This document shows, one piece after another, positions 38,485 through 50,812 of a DNA stretch of 64,000 nt; the first letter of the stretch is position 1, and every line of letters begins with the position of its first letter. The stretch is from assembly GCA_030549335.1 (NCBI GenBank), contig CM060188.1, forward strand, positions 48,015,696 through 48,079,695. The letters are read 5' to 3'. Made by a program: the position numbers and the translations under genes. Source of the stretch: Pontederia crassipes. Taxonomy: Eukaryota > Streptophyta > Magnoliopsida > Commelinales > Pontederiaceae. The notes under the pieces were generated by a model. The model had not been told where the DNA came from and searched no databases. It saw nothing but the letters and a program-made list of their open reading frames with translations.

Positions 38485-40109
38485 CTAGATGCGGCTCCTG
38501 GACATGCTCTTAAGAAAGGAGGTGCTCTTGGTTAACTCCCGGAGTGGTTTGTCCGTGAATCTGATGAGGTTGTAGGTAAAACCTCCGGCCAAAGTGCCTA
38601 TAATTGGCCCCAAAATGTATGCCCAGATTCCTTTGTAGTTGCGCATGACAATGGCAGGACCCAGGCTCCTTGCAGGATTCATAGATGCCCCTGATACTGG
38701 CCTGTCATGAAATTAGCTCAGATATCGTAATTATATAGACGAATGTGCTTCTAATTTCTCTATGAAATAAGCAGGAAAGAAGACGTGTGTTGATAGACTT
38801 GCCCGGCCACAAAGACATTTAATAAAATTGTGGATCCAACAGCCATTCCAGCTAATTCTCCTATCTGCAGGGAACATATGCAAGCAGATAAGACACTAAG
38901 TTTATGGCTGTTTATAATCGAAAGGTGAGAAAATCAAGAAACAAATTAATAGGATACACTTACGGCTCTTGTGTCTGTGGCTACGCCGGATATGACGAAC
39001 ATGAGGAGAAAAGATATGATGATTTCCAGAATGAAAGACTGCATAGTTGATCCAACTGGTGTGGTTCCATAGAAGTGTTCAGCCTTTGGATTGAACAGCA
39101 AATACAATGTACCACTTCCGAGGATGGCACCAAACATCTGAGCTATGATATAAAGTGGTAGCTGCATGAATATATACCCAAGATCACATAAGAATTTGAA
39201 CACTTAATCTGCCATCATGATTAAGTAACTTTACAAGCTCTCACATTCTAATTGCTACCAGTGTAAAGGAAACATATATTCTTCTGTGATACATGCTACA
39301 TAGTTATGAGCGAGTAATACGATCTGTTTTCTATTTTTCAGAAATCTTTAACATATGACATGAAGAATACGTATACGTAAGATTATGATTTGCTTTCCAT
39401 AGGGGATCATTGTAAAATAGTATATGATGTAAATACAAAGTCACGCACCTTCTGATACCGACACTTGGCGACACACAAGAATAAAAAGGAAACATTGTCG
39501 CAATGTGTTCAAACTTCAAAGAGTTCAGTAACTGAAAAACTAAGAGATAATTTTAAGGTTCAGTGAGTATTTAAGGATAATTCTAAGAGTTAAATGATTA
39601 TCTTGTTTGAGATTCGGATCATGATTTAGGTGGCTGAAGGAAAGAAGGACGGGACTTGATGGAAATGGACCTGTTCCACAGGGAATCTCTTGAAGATGGT
39701 GAAGGTAATGGTGACTGCGGGATTGAAATGAGCCCCAGAAATGTGTCCCACGGAGTACACCATCACCATAACAATCAGGCCCCATGTAATGCATATTCCA
39801 GGGAACGTCACAGATCCATACATCTTGTTGACCACGACGGAGCCGCAGCCGGCGAACACCACAAAGAACGTCCCGATTACCTCCGCCACCATCTGTGCCA
39901 TCAGAGCAGAAGAGATTGAAATGTGTCGTCGTATCCAAGGCATCAGCCATATTTAATACTATGCATACAGTTCCACGTGAGGACGAGTGGATGCTAAAAT
40001 GCACATGCACCTTTTGCATGACATTCACCACAGCCGCGGAGCAAATGCCGGCATCCCCGGCAGCAGTGCCGTCTTCGACCTTGGTGATTTCTTCATCGAT
40101 GGAGGCCAT
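38485..40109 (-). CDS. NOD26-like intrinsic protein (NIP-type aquaporin), 5 exons, 265 aa
   Basis: Exons in transcript order: 40109-40011, 39892-39671, 39161-38964, 38864-38803, 38701-38485. Phases agree and total 798 bp with stop. It is a six-helix membrane channel of the MIP family. Both pore boxes are intact: NPA at residues 90-92 (HFNPAVT) and NPA at 202-204 followed by Arg205 (MNPARS). Trp70 (ITWGL) in helix 2 and Arg205 are the filter residues expected of NIP subgroup I; by my alignment the helix-5 position is Ile186 where Val is usual. NIP I channels pass water, glycerol, ammonia and metalloids such as arsenite; which of these applies here cannot be read from sequence. The N-terminal cytosolic part is acidic and short (33-residue exon 1). 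The C-terminus is Ser/Arg-rich (SMSRSRI), like phosphorylatable NIP tails. Intron 4 has a GC donor. The five-exon layout is usual for NIP genes. Confidence 0.9.
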
Positions 40110-40314
40110 GAACGTGCCTTTGGCTGTAGCGTGAGGATGCAGAATTGCAGATGCAGGGAGTGCAAGTGATTAGGGAAACTAGCGGAATGACACGGCGGTT
40201 TTTAGAGTGCAGATGATCCGGATAATAAGCAGGAGAACGATAACGATGTTTGAACAAATCTAACCTGAACTTGTAACAGAATCTACGTGCATCTTTTTCC
40301 GTTATATATTTGTA

Positions 40315-40322
40315 TATTTATA
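40315..40322 (-). promoter_or_regulatory. Putative TATA box of the NIP gene
   Basis: TATAAATA on the minus strand, about 205 bp upstream of the NIP start codon. A pyrimidine-rich CT stretch (GA repeats on the plus strand, 40326-40372) lies just upstream, as in many plant core promoters. This is inferred from motif and position only. Confidence 0.4.
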
Positions 40323-40325
40323 GAG

Positions 40326-40372
40326 AAGGGGAGAGAGAGAGAGGGAGAGAGAGAGGGAGAGAGAGGAAGAAC
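40326..40372. repeat. GA/CT-rich low-complexity stretch
   Basis: Imperfect GAGAGAGGGAGAGAG repeat upstream of the NIP gene. It may be a simple microsatellite or a CT-type promoter element for the minus-strand gene. Confidence 0.7.
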
Positions 40373-40675
40373 AACAAATATAATGAAAGATTCAGAAAAG
40401 TTACAGAAACATGTTCATCTAGCAGTTTATTTACAACCTAAAGTTGTATTGCGGGAACAAGGCTTTATGTTGTTTTCTTGTATCAGCATTTCTGAAGCAT
40501 GCACACAGGGAGGCGACGTACAAGACGCCAAACGAAATATATGAACTAGCTATGGACAGTTCACCAGTCACTAGATACCATCAGCGTGGCCTGGACTGGC
40601 ACATATAGTTATGCTATGAGATTTATTTTTCCTCCCTGACATGAAGTCATTCACAAGGTTTACTGCAGAGGTTGG

Positions 40676-43373
40676 TCATTTGGAAGGAACTTCGGACAGG
40701 CGGTTGCCGATAACCTCGCAGCCGGAAGTGCAGACAAGTGCCCTCTGCTGCAGGTGCTTCAAGCTCTGCTCCATGCTGACCTGAACCATCTCGGCCAGCA
40801 TCTTCTTTGCTTTTCCTGCGCGGTCATCGCCGTCGATTTTGGATACGATGCTACTGACTATGTTCTGGAGAGTTTCAGGCTGCAGCTCCGACCTCCTATA
40901 GGGAGAGTTCCTCAGTAGCTCAAGAAGCAAACGGGCTTTGGCTTGAGATTTTGGTGTCCCCTGAACAGTGAGCTCCAGAATACCAGGAATAGCGCCTTCC
41001 TTAAGAATAACTTCTCGATATTTACTGCGATCACTCTCGCACATTGCAAGGAGTGCTCCCACGGCATGCTCTCTGCCTGGAAGGGAACCTTCCTCAAGAG
41101 TTTCCACCACGGCCAGCACTCCCCCTTCCTCTGCTGTCAAGGCATTCCGTCCGTCCTCGAAGCTCATCAGAGGTTCCAGAAGTGCCATGCACTTCTCAGC
41201 ACTTTTGGAGGACTTCTTGCAGCTCTTGAGGAAAGTGATGAGAGAGGGAATAAGCCCAAGAGACAAGATGCTGTGCAGCGTATCCGGGATCGTGGACAAA
41301 TTGTAGAGAGCCATGAGGGCGTCAGTCTTAGATTGTTGGCTTCCATCCTTGAGAACTTTGACAAGATGTGGGATGGCACCAGAGGCACTGATTATAGGCT
41401 TGTTTATGGATGATGCAGTGAGGGTGAGGACCGCAGCAGTGGCGTACTCTTGCAAAGTCGAATTTGTGGAATGCAAGAACCCAACGAGTGGATCAAGCGC
41501 ACCGGCATCCACTATCTTGATCTTGTTTCTGTCAACATAAAACCGAAAATGGATTAAGTAAAATTGCCTGACATGAAATTAGCATAAGGAAAACCATTAA
41601 TGTCTTTAAACTACCAATACCGAAAATCTAACAAGAACTTGAAGAAAATTTATCATAGAACATATGGACTTGACATCTTAAGTCGCTTTCTAAAGGACGT
41701 ATATTACAGACTTACAGTTCTGGAAATAGGTTAATTACAGTAGTTATTTCACCCTAAATAAAAGAGATAATGAAGTAGTTACAATGTCATAGCAGCAACT
41801 GTTACATCAGAGGTTGACAATTTGACATCCAACCCCACAACATCAACTTGGTATCCAGGGAATAATTAAGGAAGCTGGTCAGGGAGAGTCATATGACAGG
41901 AAATAGTCCTCGTGGACAACCAATGTCCTCCAAAACGTTGCCCATAAATACAAATAAAATAAATCCAACTATCAATATCTATGATCAAAATAAACCTGAA
42001 ATATACATCAAGAGCAGAAAAAGGTCTGAAAATGTGTAATGGTTAAAAAGCTCAAGAATTCCAACAAACTCCTGTCTAAAGAGAATCAAAATGTAGTGAT
42101 CTAACTATATTTGTTAGACAATCTTAGTTATTTAGCCTCCCCATAAATTTGGTTCCCACAGTCCAAGAAAATAAAGTTTATATGGGTAACTGGAGCTGTT
42201 GGCACTTGGCATAACAAATCTACTGATGCCTGAATGGAAGGCAGATCTTTCTGCAAGAAGATGTAAGTCAAAGGAAATTGACCAATCAAGCATCCAAAAC
42301 CTTTTTTTTTTTTTTTACTTTTCTCAACTGAGTTTTTAATCTAGTTGTTCTACAGCCTAAGCCAATATAAACCATAATATAGATCAAGAGGGGATTAAAA
42401 AAGCATTGTTGTCAACATCATTCTACTTCGCACGCAAGCAAAAATGATTCATGACCTACTGAAACGCAGCTGAACCACTTGAGCTTTATAAAAAGCAAAG
42501 CTGCAACACTTGTGACTAAAAAGATGAAACCTCACGAGAACGGTCAATTAGGTAGGTCGGCCAGATCCTGCTGATGCAAGATGCACTGCACAGGTATCTC
42601 TACTCCACACAAACTACCACGATCCTGATATTACGGATCAAAATGATAACTAAGAAGAAACCTAAGCGTAACAATTCAACTTCAAAGGAAAAGTAATTTT
42701 TAGCAGAAGAATGGTTCTTTCGCAGTGCTATCAGTTCTCAAGCAAGGATATAGCAATCAACTGAGGTATCAGTGAAAAAAAAGGACACCCAGCTCATATT
42801 GCACACATAGAATCCAGCAATTGTTCATCATTCAAAAGCAATTAACTCAACAGGTCGTGTGAAAAATAAACGACCAAAAAGGTGCAAAATTCCTTACGTC
42901 TTCTGCTAAGCCACCAAAAAGAAGCAACTTTGTTAATCCATCGAATTATTCAACCGCAGAACACTTCTCCGCTCCATTTGAACGAGGAAATAAACGACTA
43001 AACCCAGAAATGATTTCGAGTAGAACGAAATAAATACGTTAAAGAACGGTTACTTCGATGCATAAAAAGTGATCTTTCAGCCTAACCTTTCGTCCTTAAC
43101 GGCGAGATTGAGAAGCGCAAGAATGGCGGCCTCGCCGGACTCAACGCTACGGGAGCGGAGCATGGACACCAGGGGTTCTACCGCTCCGGAAAGCTTCCGA
43201 CGGTGCCTCGACGAGGTCTTCGTCAGCCGCCTGATCTCCCTCGCCGCCTGGACCTTGCGTTCCTCGTCCCCCGACTGTATCCTCTCCATGATACCCTGCA
43301 ACTCCGCGGCTTCCTCCTTCCCGGACGATGCCATATCGAAGTAGATGCCTCCAGAGCACCGATCAACGTCCAT
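40676..43373 (-). CDS. ARM-repeat protein, U-box-family type without U-box, 2 exons, 379 aa
   Basis: Exon 1 is 43373-43087 and exon 2 is 41528-40676. The junction splits an Arg codon (AG|A) and the total is 1,140 bp with stop. Armadillo repeats start almost at once (ERKVQAAREIRRLTK, AVEPLVSMLRS, AILALLNLA) and run through exon 2 (GALDPLVGFLHS, GAIPHLVKVLKDG, DALMALYNLST, GVLAVVETLEEG, HAVGALLAMCES). The C-terminal part is basic and ends without a membrane or localisation signal. Plants have a clade of PUB4-like ARM proteins without a U-box (for example At3g01400, At4g16490); the length and single-intron layout fit. Without the U-box it is not expected to be an E3 ligase itself; ARM repeats usually serve as protein-binding scaffolds. 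Databases often label such proteins 'U-box domain-containing protein 4-like', which is misleading. The 1.56-kb intron shows no recognisable transposon. Confidence 0.88.
41529..43086 (-). other. Intron of the ARM-repeat gene
   Basis: AT-rich intron with a GTTAGG donor and a TTGACAG acceptor. Apart from a T-run near 42302 I see no gene, transposon end or repeat in it. Confidence 0.8.
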
Positions 43374-43484
43374 TTCCTCCGACGGTATCCTCCACTCTCT
43401 ATCTCTCTCGTCGCTTCTCCGGAAGTGCGATGAGGAGCCTGCACGATGACAGGGGAGGGAAAGGGAGAACAGGGGAGTTACGAG

Positions 43485-43492
43485 TATTTATA
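43485..43492 (-). promoter_or_regulatory. Putative TATA box of the ARM-repeat gene
   Basis: TATAAATA on the minus strand, 112 bp upstream of the ARM gene start codon, a normal distance for a short plant 5' leader. Based on motif and position only. Confidence 0.5.
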
Positions 43493-44708
43493 CCGATTTA
43501 AGGTCGAATGTAACGTCGCCGACACAACGTTAGCGGCAGCCCGTTAAGTGCTCGGCTGGTGTCGGGTAGCTTTTCGTGCTTTCCTCATTCCTATCCGTCG
43601 GATTATAAATGGACGGCGGATGTGAGAGAGCATATTGGAGCCCACATCAGGACCGTTCCAAAAGCCACGTTGGTAATTATGGGCCGTCGGTGGCATGTCC
43701 CTTTGGGACTTAAAAATCTCAAAACAGGCATAAGCCGATTGGGTCAATGGTTGATATAAAAATTAAAAAAAAAGATGAACAAGTTAACTTTTAAACTTTA
43801 AAAACAGGGTTAGTAACACCCTCTGAATTATTATTATTTTTCTACATTCAACTCTAAAATATAATTATTATCTTTTAAACGTATTCAAATTTGATATTTA
43901 AGCTTTTTCATCAAGTTTATTTCACATTCTATTAAGTCCTTTTTGTAGTTGTGAAATGTGATTTTTAGTTTTTAATTCAAAATTTTATAAAAAAACTATT
44001 AGCATATGCATAATATTGCATAAAATATTATTATCAACTAATAACTTTACCCGTATTGATTTTTTTAAAAAAATATTGTAATAAGAATACAAGTAAAAAT
44101 GATAATTCACAATTATTAGAAAAGATTGATAAAATTTAGAATAATTTCAATGGAAGGATTTAATTTTAGATAAATCCAAGGACTAAAGTTATTAATCTAC
44201 AGTTAGATGTGAAAGAATTTATAGTTTATGGGGTGTTAAAATGACCTTCAGAATATTATAAAAGAGTAAACTTTTATACCGTAATTAGTTAGATATTAAC
44301 AAGTTAAAAAAGTATTGAATTTGTTTCTTATTTTTTGTTTCCAAATAATTAATTAAAAACCTTTCAAGTAACTAATTTCATTTTATGAGAATAATGAAAT
44401 AAGAAATCTCATGAACTAGAACATTTCAAATTTAATTCTCACATGTAACATAATAAAGAAAAAACTCTTCCTTCTCGTTATTTTTTGCATTTCCTTTTGT
44501 AACCCTATCAGCTGAATTATTGAATCAATTATTGCTTAAAAAGACTATTCTTACTCGTAATAAATGATCAATTAATTAATGTAACTCCCATGTGTCTATT
44601 TCATGGAGTTGCCATGAACTTGTAACAATGATTAAGGACCCATTTTTTTCATTATGGCGATGGCAGAAAGAAAAAGGATGTAATTAGAATATTCCTTTAC
44701 TTTTTACA

Positions 44709-44849
<141 letters not shown>

Positions 44850-45301
44850 TGATGCTTACAATAAGAACGAGCTTCTCTGCCTTTCAATTTTTTTAAGCAG
44901 TGACGACGGTTCAATTTGTATGACATTGAAAAATATATTATTCACATATTAAAAATTAATACATTATCTAACCTAATTAATTCAATTAAATCGCGTCATA
45001 CCAGACATTTTATTCGTACACCTTCCATAGTTGGTGACATATTTAATGGTTTAATAACATATAATGATTTTAATAAACATAAATTAACACGTTTTAAAAG
45101 CTTTAATAAAGAGAGTAATGATTAAAATCTTCAGAAGTTAGCGGATGAATAGAAATAAGATAATAAATAATCTAATTTTGCATTAATGTAAAATTTAAAT
45201 TATTTTTTATTTGTACTTTTTGCTTCCATAAAAATACGCTATTCATAAAAAAATTAATAATACGTCGATTTAATAGTTGATGAAATAATACAACCAACGA
45301 A

Positions 45302-47301
45302 CACTACAAGAAAATCGCAATTTTCCGACGGATAATTTTCGACGATTCTAAATCCGTCGCTATTTGCGACGGATTTTTCGACGGTTCCGTTTCCGACGAA
45401 TTTTTCGACGGTTATGACCATCGGAAATAATTTATATTATTATTTAATTTTTCGACGATTAGGAACGTCGATATTTTCGACGGATATCCATCCGTCGTAA
45501 TTTCCGACGACTTTTCCGACGGTTACGACCGTCGGAAATAAAAAAATTAAATTATATATTTTTAATATTATTATTAAATTTTTTCGACGGATTTTCCTAC
45601 GGTCACGACCGTCGGAAATTAAAAATTTAATTATATAATTTATTATATTATTATTTAATTTTTCGACGATTAGGAACGTCGATATTTTCGACGGATATCC
45701 ATCCATCGCAATTTCCGACGACTTTTCCGATGGTTAGGACCGTCGGAAATAAAAAAATTAAATTATATATTTTTAATATTATTATTAATTTTTTTCGACA
45801 GATTTTCCGACGGTTGTGACCATCGAAAATAAAAAAATTTATTATATAATTTATTATATTATTATTTAATTTTTTGACGGTTAGGAACGTCGATATTTCC
45901 GACGGATATCCATCCGTCGCAAAATTCGCCGCAATTTCCGAAAGTCGTAACCGTCGGTAAATGTATAATAATATCATATATAAGAGTATTTTATTAATAT
46001 AACTAGCGACGGTCCAAACCGTCTCAATTACCGACGATTTTGACCGTCGGTAAAGATTACCGACGGTTCAAACCGTCGGTAAAATAAAAAATAAATATTA
46101 TATATAACTAAATAAAATAAAAAATTTTATTATTTATGTTTTCGACGGCCGAAACCGTCGGTAATTAAAATTTCGTTATCCCGCTTTTTTTTCCCTTTTC
46201 CCATTTTCTTTCCACTTTTTTCCTTTATATATTTTTCCTCCTCCCTCTTCTCTCTCCCTCCTCCCTCCACTCCTCTCTCTCTCCCTCCTCTCCTCTCTCC
46301 CTCTCCCGGCCGCGAGCACCAGATCGGCCTCTCCCGCGCGCCGGACACCGGCGACCCTCTCCCGCACCGGCGACCCTCTCCCGCGCCGGCGTATCTCTCT
46401 CTCTCCCGCTCCGCGCCGGCATCTCTCTCTCTGCTGTCGGCCGGATCCGGCCGTGGCCGTTCGAATTCGGCCGCCAGGCTGTCGGATCGGCCGCCAGACG
46501 GCCGGTTCCGGCCTCCAGCGGTCGGATCCGGCCGCCTGGCGGCCGGATCCGGCCTCCAGCGCCCGGATCCGGCCGCCTGGCGGCGGATCCTGCCTCCAGC
46601 GACCGGATCCGGCCGCCTGGCGCCGGATCGGCCGCCAGGCGGGCCGGATCCGGCCTCCTGGCGGGCCGGATCCGGCCGCCAGGCGGGCCGGATCCGGCCT
46701 CCTGGCGGGCCGGATCCGGCCGCCTGGCGTCGGATCCGGCCTCCTGGCGTCGGATCAGGCGGGCCGTATCCGGCCGCTAATTTTTTTATATTTAAAAAAT
46801 TATTTGCGACGGTTGCGACCGTCAAAAGATCGACGGTTGCGACGCCCGTCTAAAGTTTCGACAGTTGGGACCATCGAAAAGTTGCGACGGCTCGGACCGC
46901 TGGCCTTTTTGGCGGTTGCAACCGTCGGAAATTTCGGCGGCTCGGACCACCGGTCTTTTCCGGCGGTTGCAACCGTCGGAAATATCGACGGTTCGGACCG
47001 CCGGCCTTTTCCGACGGTTGCAACCGTCGGAAATATCGACGGTTCTAACCGCCGGGGACTTTTTCGGCGGTTGCAATCGTCGGAAAATTTCGACGGGTCG
47101 AACCGTCGGGGACTGTTCCGACGGCCAGAACCGTCGATATTTTCGACGAATTTTTTTTAACCGTCGCAAATCCGTTTGCGACGAGCGTTTTTCCGACGGA
47201 TTGATTCCGACTGAAAAACCGTCGGTAATTGCGTTACCGACGGTTTTCGGGCTGATTACCGACGGTTCGGACCGTCGGTAATCCGCGTTTTTCTAGTAGT
47301 G
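45302..47301. mobile_element. Non-autonomous CACTA (En/Spm) DNA transposon, 2,000 bp
   Basis: The ends are CACTACAAGAAAA and, reverse-complemented, CACTACTAGAAAA. A 3-bp target duplication GAA lies at 45299-45301 and 47302-47304. Subterminal regions are packed with CCGACGG/CCGTCGG motifs in both orientations, as expected for CACTA transposase-binding sites. The middle is a C/T-rich run followed by a GGATCCGGCCGCC-type GC-rich repeat (46440-46780). No transposase frame exists; the 231-residue minus-strand frame there is Arg/Pro/Gly low complexity. Confidence 0.93.
46440..46780. repeat. GC-rich minisatellite inside the CACTA element
   Basis: Degenerate tandem units of GGATCCGGCCGCCTGGCG and GGATCCGGCCTCC(A/T)GCG, about 22-40 bp per unit, between two AT-rich halves of the element. 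Confidence 0.85.
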
Positions 47302-49297
47302 GAAATCTTAATGCTGAAAGAGAAACAAATATTCATTCTTATAATGAAATTTATATAGCCCATGTGGTATAAATTTCAAAGAAATAGTTTAACCATGACC
47401 ATATACATTAATTATCTAGATATTAATGAAAAACTCAAGTTAGTCATTAAAAAGTTATTATTAAAATTAATTTATTTGCCCCTTAAAAAAATTAACTCAA
47501 CCGAATATAGTCTTATAATATTGACCGAAAGAAAAGACAAATCTTAATATTTTACGATCGTATAATTTTATCCCAATACTTTTAATTATTCTCAAGATTA
47601 AAGAAGAAAAGACAAATATTAAAGAAAATTGCCGACATGCGGATATTCTCAATAAATGCAAAGTAGGTTTGTAATTATTCTCCTAATTGTGTGCCGTTGG
47701 GAAATATGTGTAGTAGTTTGAGTGGCCACCTCAAGATGATATATGAGGATATTTCACAATTAAGCAGCTGACAAAGAAAACTAGCACAAATGAGTGGACA
47801 CTTGGCAAGTTTTTTTTTCTTTTATTATAAGATAATAATAAAACTTTAATATTCGGAGTGAATGGTTGATTGATTAATTAATTAAAGCGATACAATATCT
47901 TTTTTTTTGCCAACTTTCGGTGTGAAGATTCGTGCGATGTTAAATAACGCTCTGTCCATAAGTTGGATGTTAGCTCATCATCAAGTTCAGCTAACCCCGT
48001 TAGATTCGTCTCATATTGCGTACTTGATATGTGAGACTTCTCATAAAAATATTCTACGTTCACAAGAATTTAAACCCGATATAATATGTTCAACTCTTGC
48101 AAAAAAAAACATTATACGATGGAATTTGAAAGGAGAATTGTACGTGGATTTTTTTACTTGTTGTCACCCCAAAATTAAGGCGAAACTAAATTGGTGCACA
48201 ATTGTATGAATTCATCTCAAAATTAAGTGTGGTTAGAAAAAATTATACATTATGTTCGATTATTTTTATCATTTGAGGAGATTTAAGAAAATAACCCTTC
48301 TTATAACAAATAAGGAAGAAGACACAAAACTTAAATTATTTTAATTAAAATTTTAAAAATAATTGAAAGACTCCACTGCATTGTTATTTAATTACGGCAC
48401 TTAATTTAATTTTAAACATGTGGAATATTTTTCTTATGAATTAGTTGAGTCATTATCATATATTCTTAATTGTCTGTATGAATTTAGGGTAAGTAAACTT
48501 TTTTTATTAAAATATGTAAAGATCATGCATACTATGACCTATCTTATAATAATGACGTATGGAATGAACTATTTTATAATCCTTACATGACATGCAACAT
48601 TATTAACATAATAATATAAAATATTTATAATATGACATTCATGATCATTCATCACATTCATTTTATGATTTCATTCCTTTTCTCTTTTTTTTGCTATCAA
48701 ATAACAGTTTAACAATTACTTCATCATAAACCTTACTTATTATTGACATAATTAATTTCCTTATTTCATATGATTACTCCCAAGTTCATTTTGATTTCAC
48801 ATTCCTTGACCTCATCGTATGATATTTTTATCTTCTTAATTTAAAGGCTCTTTTATCTCCTGTCTAACATATATAATGATGATAATAAGCTAATGGTAAC
48901 GTTTGTTCAAGATAAAACAACTCTTAGATTTCTTTTCTAAGGATACTTTAATTTTAAATTTCGATGTTGTTCCTTTTCTATTACTGAAAGAAAAAAAAAA
49001 AGAATGCATAGGTCACGTCAAGTGGTAAGTCCCAATATATATATATATCATATCATATATGATATGAGACCTCATATTTTGCAGCTTAGCTCTTTGTTCC
49101 ATGACCACCACATGTGCAAGGTGGCTTTTCCCATAGGGCGAGGTCACCTAACCTAACGTAACTTATGAGCATAAGAAAAATTAATTGGCAGGATTTCTAC
49201 ATCACTGCCTAACAACTAACGGCGACTTTATATCCCTCGTTTTCCTTTGATAATAAATAAAGTGGTCACCAGACACCAGTCTTGAGACTATGAGCTT

Positions 49298-49346
<49 letters not shown>

Positions 49347-50812
49347 GTAGTAGTAGTAGTAGTAGTAGTATATTATTTTAATAGAAACTTATTATTATAT
49401 CAATTATTTAATTGATAAAAAAGCATTACCGCGCGATGTGAAATAATTCATTGTTTTCATTTGTCAAAATCACTAAACCATATTTCTGAAAAAAAAAGAT
49501 GAAGATCGACATTTTCAATCATACTAATTTTTTTAAAATTAATATCCACTATAGAATTTTTTAGGAGCAAAAGTGATTCGGATCCAACTGATTTTTCGAC
49601 CTTTTGGATCAATTTTTTAATTATAAAATCACCCTAAAATTATTTTTTTTAACAAAAAGAAAAATCATCATCTATTGGATCCATTTTTTTGGATAATTTT
49701 TTGGACCCTATTTTAATAAAATAATAAAATAAAATATATTAAATCAATATTAATATTAACATATTTAACTTAATATAGAATAGAGTATTACAACTATTAA
49801 ATTAGAATTTCATAATGTGATAAGAACATGTTAAAATATATAAAAACTATTCCACCAATAATAAAAATAATTATTTACGAATTAGTTATATAAATAAATA
49901 TTAATAAATAAAAACAGACTATTTTTTTTCAATTAATACTCTAGTTTAAACGGATCAATTAATTTTTTATTTTTTCAAATCGAGTAAATTTTCGGATTCA
50001 TCTAATTTTTCTTACACCGCTAGAAATTTTAAACCTACACCCCGATTAAATCTAACTTATCCTTACTAATCCTTCCATCGGGAATCTACAGAAGTTTGGT
50101 AGCACAAGTGTTTCAGTCAAGGACGAAAAGGGAGAATTCCTTCTTTTTTTTTTCCTTTAAAAAGAAGAAAGATTGTAGCGTGATTATTTTGGGGATCATA
50201 GATGACAACAGTAATAAACGTTTAAATAAATATGATGGGCAACTTCACAGCCAATTCAATATTATTAAGTCGATCATCATTACCATTGTGGAAAACCTTT
50301 TTACATATAAACAAATATTTCCTAATACAAAAGGTGACTATAAAGGAGTCACCTTTAGAGTCCTCTTTTGTTAACTTTTTTTCTCTTATCATCGATGGCT
50401 AACATTAAACTGACTACTCTGCTAAACGTGTCTCAAACTCAGCTACCGTTTAGGGAAAAAAAACATCATGACATGTAGAAACTAAAACATCAATTTCATA
50501 TAATTAAACATGTATGAGTCAAAAGATGAATAGCAAAGAAAGCACCAACTGATTTAAAAGAAAGGTTTCAAAGTTTGGCATAAATACTGATCCCTCCTGG
50601 CAGGTTTTAAACATGCACCTTCAAGCTAAAATAAAATGACCAGTAAATCGAGCTAAATCCATTGTCCGCTGACATGATCCGGACCTCGTCCTGCATACAA
50701 AATTTGGTGGCATACCAGGCCTTGCACCGCATCTTGAGATCATCTCTTCCCTTGAGCAAAGAAATATAAAATAGAAAACTGAATACTGCATGAGACACTG
50801 GAAGTTCATTCT
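47302..50812. other. Intergenic spacer, AT-rich
   Basis: No credible gene. Contains an AAT then AGT microsatellite (49301-49370). The last 200 bp are the 3' untranslated region of CCT4. Confidence 0.7.
49301..49370. repeat. Compound (AAT)n(AGT)n microsatellite
   Basis: About 15 AAT units pass into about 9 AGT units, consistent with a point change spreading by slippage. Confidence 0.9.

Noticed and set aside
46130-46825. 231-residue minus-strand frame inside the CACTA element
   Set aside because: Arg/Pro/Gly low complexity produced by the GGATCCGGCCGCC minisatellite and C/T tract; no transposase motif.
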